From Thermofilaceae archaeon (GTDB lineage: Archaea > Thermoproteota > Thermoprotei > Thermofilales > Thermofilaceae): 10,225 nt of DNA. The position numbers were made by a program, and so were the translations under genes. Within the stretch, counting starts at the first letter, position 1. Every line of letters begins with the position of its first letter. Below are positions 6,581 to 10,225 of the stretch, one piece after another. Where the stretch lies: NCBI GenBank assembly GCA_027027675.1, contig JALVKT010000120.1, positions 1-10,225 on the forward strand. The letters are read 5' to 3'. Below the pieces are notes generated by a model. It searched no databases, was not told the origin of the DNA, and was given only the letters and a program-made list of their open reading frames with translations.

Positions 6581-6592
6581 GTCGCCCTTGGC

Positions 6593-7300
6593 CTAGAGGG
6601 GTGTGAGGGCAGGCATCCCCGTCAGCCATGCGGTGAGGGCTGCCGCGAAGGGTATGGTAAGGTTGTCCTCGACGCTCAGCAGTTCAGCGGCGCTAGCGGC
6701 TACGGCCACCGCCGTGGCGGATAGGGGGTCCGCCCTCATAAGCGTGTAGAGCAGCGTCGCGTAGAGGGCTGACGATATGGCGAATCCTCCCAGTGTGCCG
6801 TGGAGCGGAGGCTTCCTCCCTTCTCCGGTGAGCATTCCGGTGAGTGAGGCTACGGGGTCGACTACTAGGAGGGCTAGTGCGCCATAGTATATGTAGCCGG
6901 GGAAGACTAGGTACGTGGTTGAGACGCCTATCATCCCGTAGAGTAGACCCACGTAGCCCTCTCTCCTCTCATAATCCCTCTCGAGGATGCTTATCTGTTC
7001 TAGCGCGAATTTTTCAAGCTTAGCGATCGGCTCCTCTAGAACCTTTATCGGTTCTCCGAGGTGTTTCTCAAATAGCCCCCTGAAGGCCTTCACGTGCTCT
7101 TCGATGGCCTCTATGTCCTCGGCCAGCTGGATCCTCTTGACGGCGAAGCTGTTCATCAGCGCTGTGAGGAATAGTCCTAGGCCGTAGTAGGCGCTCAGCG
7201 TCAAAGGTATCCTATAGTAGAAGGGTACAAGGAGGAGTACGCAGAGGGATACGTGGACAGCCTTCCTGTAGAGCTCTCTCCGCAGATCCCACTTTGCCAC
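6593..7300 (-). CDS. Dolichol/phytol kinase-like integral membrane protein
   Basis: A 235-residue multi-span membrane protein resembling the Sec59/VTE5/DGK1 group, CTP-dependent kinases of polyprenols, phytol or diacylglycerol related to CDP-diglyceride synthases. Family features: an N-terminal RRELYRKAVH (R12, K13, H16), two hydrophobic helices, then after the insert DPVASLTG (from D148), KPPLHGTLGG (163-172) and EDNLTIP with D212, N213 and P217. Unusual is a charged helical insert of about 60 residues (roughly 55-115), probably cytoplasmic and coiled-coil-like. The start chosen is GTG at 7300, because GGGGGTG lies 6 bases before it; GTG at 7309, three codons earlier, is the alternative. It lies directly behind the phosphoesterase gene, so translation is probably coupled. 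In archaea a likely substrate is dolichol or another isoprenoid lipid, but which one cannot be told. Confidence 0.7.
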   Translation of the reverse strand: MAKWDLRRELYRKAVHVSLCVLLLVPFYYRIPLTLSAYYGLGLFLTALMNSFAVKRIQLAEDIEAIEEHVKAFRGLFEKHLGEPIKVLEEPIAKLEKFALEQISILERDYERREGYVGLLYGMIGVSTTYLVFPGYIYYGALALLVVDPVASLTGMLTGEGRKPPLHGTLGGFAISSALYATLLYTLMRADPLSATAVAVAASAAELLSVEDNLTIPFAAALTAWLTGMPALTPL

Positions 7301-7312
7301 GGCCGGCACCCC

Positions 7313-8581
7313 CTACTCTATCGTGTATACTATTGGCGTGAAACCCACGTTTCTCAGCGCGTGGAGGAGGCCGTCCCTCCCCCGGATAACGCGTTCCTTT
7401 ATGAACACGTACTCGTTTAGAACTTCGTAGTTTCCCAGGGCGGTGTCGCTGTCCCTTATCCTCCATATCACGTGGACGCGCTTGTCCATTGAGAACGCTT
7501 TCATCAGCACGCAGAGGCGGCGGCCGCTAAGCCTCTCGTCGCATGCGAAGAGGTATTCGCTGAATGGCGTGAGTTCCCGCTGGTCGCTCATGTTGTAGAA
7601 CTCTATGATCTTGTCCTTGCTGAGCTCTAGGGCCCTGTACCTGTCCGCTACGACGAAGCGCTTCGCCTCCCTGCTTATAAGCTTGTCCAGGAAGTCCTCG
7701 TAGCTGAGCTGGTCCTTCAGAGTCTTGTATGGCACCTGGAGGCGTGTCCTGTAGACTATCCTATCGTCGAAGGGGTTTTTGAATGTGAGTTTCAGCTCGG
7801 GCTTCGCGTTTACCCCTGTGAAGCGGAGCTCGCTCTTGTGGGCGCATTTCCTGCAGAGCGCCCACTTTTCGGGGATGTGGACTACGCGGCCGCAGCTCTG
7901 GCACTTCTTCCATACGCCGTTGAGGAAGCGCCACTCTATGTGGACTGAGCCGCTGCTGTTTACGTCTATGATGGCGTAGTTGCCTATCGGCGTCCCGTCC
8001 CTCATTGTCCTGTCGAGCCTGGCGACGTTCACGTAGTAGACGCCGTTGTACTCGAGGTCTATGCCTCCGTAGCTGTGGCTGTGACCGAAGATGTGGACTC
8101 GCGGCTTGTACCACTCGACGAGGTAGTTTATCTCAACGAGGCCTGCGTGGATTGACTGGTGGTAGTTGTCTATGAGTTTTCCCTTGTCCATTATGCTGTA
8201 GGGCGGGTAGTGCGTGACAAGGATCACCTGCTTGTAGGGCTTGTGGAGCTCGAAGGGCTTCGCGTTTCTGCCGTGGCCCACGATGACTATGTCTCCGAAG
8301 TATCTGGGCCCTGTTTCCTCGAGGTCGTATATGCCCTCCTCCCCGCACTTTTCGTCGAGATCCCAGTTCCCGCGCACATAGTATACGGGCTTGCCCAACG
8401 CGTCCCTAATCTTTGCCAGTATGCGGCACATCGACCCGGGTCTCTGAGGGTTCCCTATGTCGCCGGCGAACACAACAATGTCGAAATCCATGTTTTCCCG
8501 GGAAAACCACTCCAAGAACTTGTCCACAATATCCTCCTTCCCATGAACATCTGAAATAGCAAGTATACGTAGCCTCGCCAC
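7313..8581 (-). CDS. Calcineurin-like metallophosphoesterase with zinc ribbon and unknown C-terminal domain
   Basis: A 422-residue protein. Residues 1 to about 215 form a calcineurin-like phosphoesterase with all core motifs: SDVHG (D11, H13), AGDIGN (D41), RGNWD (N72), THYPP (H124) and GHSHS (H167, H169). These bind two metal ions and hydrolyse phosphomono- or diesters. A four-cysteine zinc ribbon follows, CQSC (227, 230) and CRKC (243, 246). The last 170 residues or so are a mixed alpha/beta region I do not recognise. The start chosen is GTG at 8581, because AGGTGG lies 5 bases upstream and homologous proteins begin just before the first strand; GTG at 8590 would overlap that site. A TATA-like TTTAAG lies about 50 bases upstream. 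The kinase-like gene follows closely, suggesting one transcript and a shared lipid- or nucleotide-phosphate role. The substrate is unknown. Confidence 0.85.
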   Translation of the reverse strand: MARLRILAISDVHGKEDIVDKFLEWFSRENMDFDIVVFAGDIGNPQRPGSMCRILAKIRDALGKPVYYVRGNWDLDEKCGEEGIYDLEETGPRYFGDIVIVGHGRNAKPFELHKPYKQVILVTHYPPYSIMDKGKLIDNYHQSIHAGLVEINYLVEWYKPRVHIFGHSHSYGGIDLEYNGVYYVNVARLDRTMRDGTPIGNYAIIDVNSSGSVHIEWRFLNGVWKKCQSCGRVVHIPEKWALCRKCAHKSELRFTGVNAKPELKLTFKNPFDDRIVYRTRLQVPYKTLKDQLSYEDFLDKLISREAKRFVVADRYRALELSKDKIIEFYNMSDQRELTPFSEYLFACDERLSGRRLCVLMKAFSMDKRVHVIWRIRDSDTALGNYEVLNEYVFIKERVIRGRDGLLHALRNVGFTPIVYTIE

Positions 8582-8632
8582 ATAACCCACCTAGACACGC
8601 TATACATAGACACAGCGATAAGAGGGGGGCGT

Positions 8633-8638
8633 CTTAAA
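8633..8638 (-). promoter_or_regulatory. Putative TATA box of the phosphoesterase-kinase pair
   Basis: The minus strand reads CATTTAAGAC. A start about 25 bases downstream, near 8610, would leave a leader of about 29 bases before GTG 8581. The match is moderate. Confidence 0.4.
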
Positions 8639-8686
8639 TGGGTACCGAACTCTAAGGTATAGAAAAGCCGCCGGGAAGGGCGGAAG

Positions 8687-8696
8687 ACATAAAAAC
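8687..8696 (+). promoter_or_regulatory. Putative TATA box of tRNA-Glu
   Basis: ACATAAAAAC lies about 40 bases before the tRNA 5' end and would give a leader of roughly 14 bases. GTATAGAAAA at 8657-8666 is a poorer alternative. Confidence 0.45.
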
Positions 8697-8753
8697 ACGG
8701 TTACTCCAAATCTTGATGGCTACCCCCGGTGCCCCGGTGGTGTAGCCCGGTCA

Positions 8754-8777
8754 AGCCAGCCCTGCACGGGTGCCGAG
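8754..8777 (+). other. D-loop intron of tRNA-Glu (24 nt, non-standard site)
   Basis: A 24-nt insertion between nucleotides 20b and 21. The flanks share AGC, so four cut positions give the same mature RNA. Only this one gives a bulge-helix-bulge: central helix CGGT (8748-8751) with GCCG (8772-8775), and 3-nt bulges CA|A and AG|A. The inner stem is weak (3 bp). Confidence 0.75.
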
Positions 8778-8794
8778 AGCATACCGGCCTCTCG

Positions 8795-8812
8795 AGCCAG
8801 ACGGCCAGAGAA
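8795..8812 (+). other. Anticodon-loop intron of tRNA-Glu (18 nt, 37/38 site)
   Basis: An 18-nt intron. Exon CTCT (8789-8792) pairs perfectly with intron AGAG (8807-8810), with 3-nt bulges CG|A and AA|A. The inner GCC/GGC stem leaves one extra C unpaired on the 3' side, so the motif is slightly relaxed. Confidence 0.82.
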
Positions 8813-8914
8813 AGCCGGCGATCCCGGGTTCAAATCCCGGCCGGGGCACCAACCAATTTTGCTTCAACCGGAATCGGCGAATAACTGGGCATTTTAGAAG
8901 GGTGTGGCCGCGGA

Positions 8915-10225
8915 TCACCACCAGTCTTCTTCCTCTATCTCTCCCGTCTCTTCTGGAGCCTCCTCTACGGGAAGAGCTTCATCGAGATCGCTACCATAGC
9001 TACTATCGACACTATGAATATCACCGATATCAGTATAGAGAAGAACACCTTTATCCTCTCCTTCGTCTTCCTGCTTGGCAACCTTTCCACCCCTCGACGC
9101 TGACGCTAGAAAGACTACTAGGCCCACCAGTATTAAGATTTCTGGGAGCCTGCGCATATCGCTGCCCAAGACCTCGCGTGCCATACTGATTAAGCGGAGC
9201 ACCGCTTCAGGCTTTTTGGCTAGCTCTTCCACCTCGCGCTTAGAGCCTACCCCTATGAAGACTATCTTGCCGGAATAGTAGACGGCCACTGTAGGGTAGT
9301 TTGTTATGTTGAGGCGCTGGTATAGCGCTGCGGTGTCGCGGAGTATGGGCCAGGCTATGCCGTGTTCCCTCCTGTACGCGTCTATGACTATTTCGGTGTC
9401 CGCAGGCGACACGGTAAGGGACACTACTTGCACGTTTTTCGTTGCTGCCAGCTTCTTAAGGGCTGGCAGGAGATACCTGCATCCCGTGCATTTCGTGTAG
9501 AAGAATTCTATGACAAGCACTTTTCCACGGGCAAGGTCGGCCAGTGAGACAGGTGTCCCGTTGGGGGCTTCCACCGTGGGGAGAGTAAGGGGTATGTTCG
9601 TCCTGCTGTTTTTCAGGGTCTCGTTGGCGAGGAACTCTGTGACGTAGGCGAGCAAGCTGGTCGGGGCCTTGGGGGCTTTACAGGATACTGTCACGGTGAT
9701 TGTGGAGTTGGAATTCACGATGAAGGTGTTGGGTTTAACCGTGCAGGAGGGGCTTGTTGCAAGTACCTTGTATACTCCTCTCTTAACGGTTGCGGAGAGC
9801 GGGTGGCCGGGAGAGGCCGTGCCGACGAGCGTCCCGTTGGCGTCTAGCACTTTTACGGTGAGGTTAGCGTCCCCTCTTTTCTCGGCGGCCGCTACGTTTA
9901 CCTGGAGCGTGTAGGTTGGCTGGCGGAGAACAAGTTTTAGTGTTGCATCTTTTCTCAAGAATATTGTCTTCTCCGCCGGGAGGAAGCCGGGCGCTGTAAC
10001 CGAGACTACATATTTCCCAACAGGCAGCTTGAAGACTGCAGAACCTTCCCTGCCTGTGACCCCGCTGTACTCCATTCCCTCCCCAGTGACTTTGACTATG
10101 GCATTTGCGACGGGCTTGCCCTTCTGACTGTCAACGTAGACTTTGAGGAGCGCGGTGGGAATCCTTTTTTCCGACAGCGTAACTGTGATCTTCTTGTCCG
10201 ACCTGAGAAGGATGGTTAGTGGTGG
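8915..10225 (-). CDS. Extracytoplasmic thioredoxin-like protein with carboxypeptidase-regulatory-like repeats (5' end beyond window)
   Basis: The frame stays open to the window edge, so the N-terminus is missing; 436 residues are visible. The first 16 or so residues look like the end of one repeat (ILLRSDKKITVTL). A complete carboxypeptidase-regulatory-like beta-sandwich follows (about 28-101, KVYVDSQKGKPVANAIV to TIFLRKDATLKLVL). Next is a third beta-rich segment with two cysteines (161, 182) that may form a disulfide, then a TlpA/peroxiredoxin-like thioredoxin fold (about 210-330) with CTGC (246-249) and a cis-proline NYP (309-311). One hydrophobic helix (about 362-377) anchors it in the membrane, with the redox domain outside. 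The frame then runs into an acidic tail ending in DWW. From about 9050 to 8968 codon use turns unlike the rest (many GAT codons) while a +1 frame encodes a membrane helix, so the true C-terminus is doubtful. An ATG at 10075 is internal, not the start. Confidence 0.82.
   Translation of the reverse strand, partial: PPLTILLRSDKKITVTLSEKRIPTALLKVYVDSQKGKPVANAIVKVTGEGMEYSGVTGREGSAVFKLPVGKYVVSVTAPGFLPAEKTIFLRKDATLKLVLRQPTYTLQVNVAAAEKRGDANLTVKVLDANGTLVGTASPGHPLSATVKRGVYKVLATSPSCTVKPNTFIVNSNSTITVTVSCKAPKAPTSLLAYVTEFLANETLKNSRTNIPLTLPTVEAPNGTPVSLADLARGKVLVIEFFYTKCTGCRYLLPALKKLAATKNVQVVSLTVSPADTEIVIDAYRREHGIAWPILRDTAALYQRLNITNYPTVAVYYSGKIVFIGVGSKREVEELAKKPEAVLRLISMAREVLGSDMRRLPEILILVGLVVFLASASRGGKVAKQEDEGEDKGVLLYTDIGDIHSVDSSYGSDLDEALPVEEAPEETGEIEEEDWW
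8965..9081 (-). CDS. Candidate 38-residue single-helix membrane protein overlapping the thioredoxin-like gene
   Basis: In the +1 frame relative to the thioredoxin-like gene, TTG at 9081 opens 38 codons ending at TAG (8965-8967). The product starts MPSRKTKERIK, a strongly basic segment, followed by about 22 hydrophobic residues (VFFSILISVIFIVSIVAMV) and ends KLFP. GAGGGGTG (9088-9095) lies 6 bases before the start, a good archaeal ribosome binding site. Codons match the window's genes: six of seven isoleucines are ATA, and AAG, AGG, GTG and TCG dominate, whereas the overlapping frame has many GAT codons. I do not recognise the protein. It may be an independent small gene, or the second membrane helix of the thioredoxin-like protein displaced by a frameshift. 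Confidence 0.5.
   Translation of the reverse strand: MPSRKTKERIKVFFSILISVIFIVSIVAMVAISMKLFP

Larger units (their letters stand above)
8591..8730. other. 140-bp divergent intergenic region
   Basis: It holds the minus-strand promoter of the phosphoesterase gene and the plus-strand promoter of tRNA-Glu. Between them CCGCC (8668-8672) and GGCGG (8679-8683) form a 5-bp hairpin with a 6-base loop. No open frame or guide-RNA boxes were found. The hairpin has no T-run and its role is unknown. Confidence 0.4.
8731..8851 (+). tRNA. tRNA-Glu(CUC) with two introns, CCA encoded
   Basis: The acceptor stem GCCCCGG (8731-8737) pairs with CCGGGGC (8841-8847). The discriminator is A8848 and CCA is encoded (8849-8851). 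The T arm is CCGGG-TTCAAAT-CCCGG (8824-8840) and the variable loop CGATC. After removal of a 24-nt segment in the D loop and an 18-nt segment in the anticodon loop, the RNA is 79 nt. Its D stem is then GTGT/GCAT, an anticodon stem CCGGC/GCCGG and loop CTCTCGA give anticodon CUC (8791-8793), glutamate. Without removing the first segment no D stem closes, so it must be an intron. A short T-run (8857-8860) follows. The gene is convergent with the thioredoxin-like gene. It is a cognate substrate for the GluRS in this window. Confidence 0.93.

Noticed and set aside
8668..8683. Hairpin in the divergent intergenic region as an H/ACA guide RNA or terminator
   Set aside because: The stem is only 5 bp, with no kink-turn, no convincing ACA box at the right distance and no T-run.
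6429..8851. Identical acceptor and T-stem sequences in the two tRNAs as a repeat or attachment site
   Set aside because: The shared GCCCCGG/CCGGGGC and CCGGG stems are ordinary tRNA similarity; anticodon arms and introns differ and no integrase is present.
8770..9189. Plus-strand frame from tRNA-Glu into the thioredoxin-like gene
   Set aside because: It begins inside the tRNA and has an Arg/Pro/Tyr-rich product without a domain.
1..10225. CRISPR array, insertion sequence, prophage or defence system
   Set aside because: No regularly spaced repeats, transposase, terminal inverted repeats or phage-like genes were seen; the window is mostly housekeeping and surface genes.

Overview
The window looks like chromosomal DNA of a hyperthermophilic crenarchaeon, probably a Thermofilum-like member of the Thermoproteales/Thermofilales. 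This is inferred from several things: the archaeal-type glutamyl-tRNA synthetase, a Trm112-like zinc protein, two intron-bearing tRNA genes (one with two introns), TATA-box promoters, GGTG-type ribosome binding sites, many GTG/TTG starts, heavy use of ATA and AGG codons, and a high GC content. There is no insertion sequence, phage gene or CRISPR array.

Layout. Positions 1-95 hold what reads as a previously untracked C/D box guide RNA on the minus strand with its own TATA box. It is divergent from an anchored solute-binding protein of the LivK type (153-1442, +). Next comes a Trm112-type zinc protein (1488-1883, +), convergent with gltX (1888-3591, -). Both stop codons lie inside one perfect 7-bp inverted repeat. 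Upstream of gltX on the same strand are a Hef/FANCM-like SF2 helicase without a nuclease domain (3635-5413) and an endonuclease-IV-fold TIM-barrel protein with an incomplete metal site (5467-6345).

A tRNA-Thr(UGU) with a 38-nt intron follows (6429-6542, -). Then come a tightly spaced pair: a dolichol/phytol-kinase-like integral membrane protein (6593-7300) and a metallophosphoesterase with a zinc ribbon and an unrecognised C-terminal domain (7313-8581). A 140-bp intergenic stretch carries divergent promoters for this pair and for a tRNA-Glu(CUC) with two introns (8731-8851, +). The right end holds a large extracytoplasmic protein with carboxypeptidase-regulatory-like repeats and a thioredoxin fold (8915 to beyond the window edge, -). 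Near its 3' end a second frame encodes a convincing transmembrane helix with host-like codon use, so this gene end either overlaps a small membrane-protein gene or is frameshifted.

How the parts relate. gltX, Trm112, the guide RNA and the two tRNAs belong to translation and RNA modification. The helicase and TIM-barrel protein suggest DNA repair. The kinase/phosphoesterase pair suggests phosphorylation and dephosphorylation of a lipid or polyprenol. The binding protein and the thioredoxin-like protein act at the cell surface. Functional links between these groups are inferred from position only.
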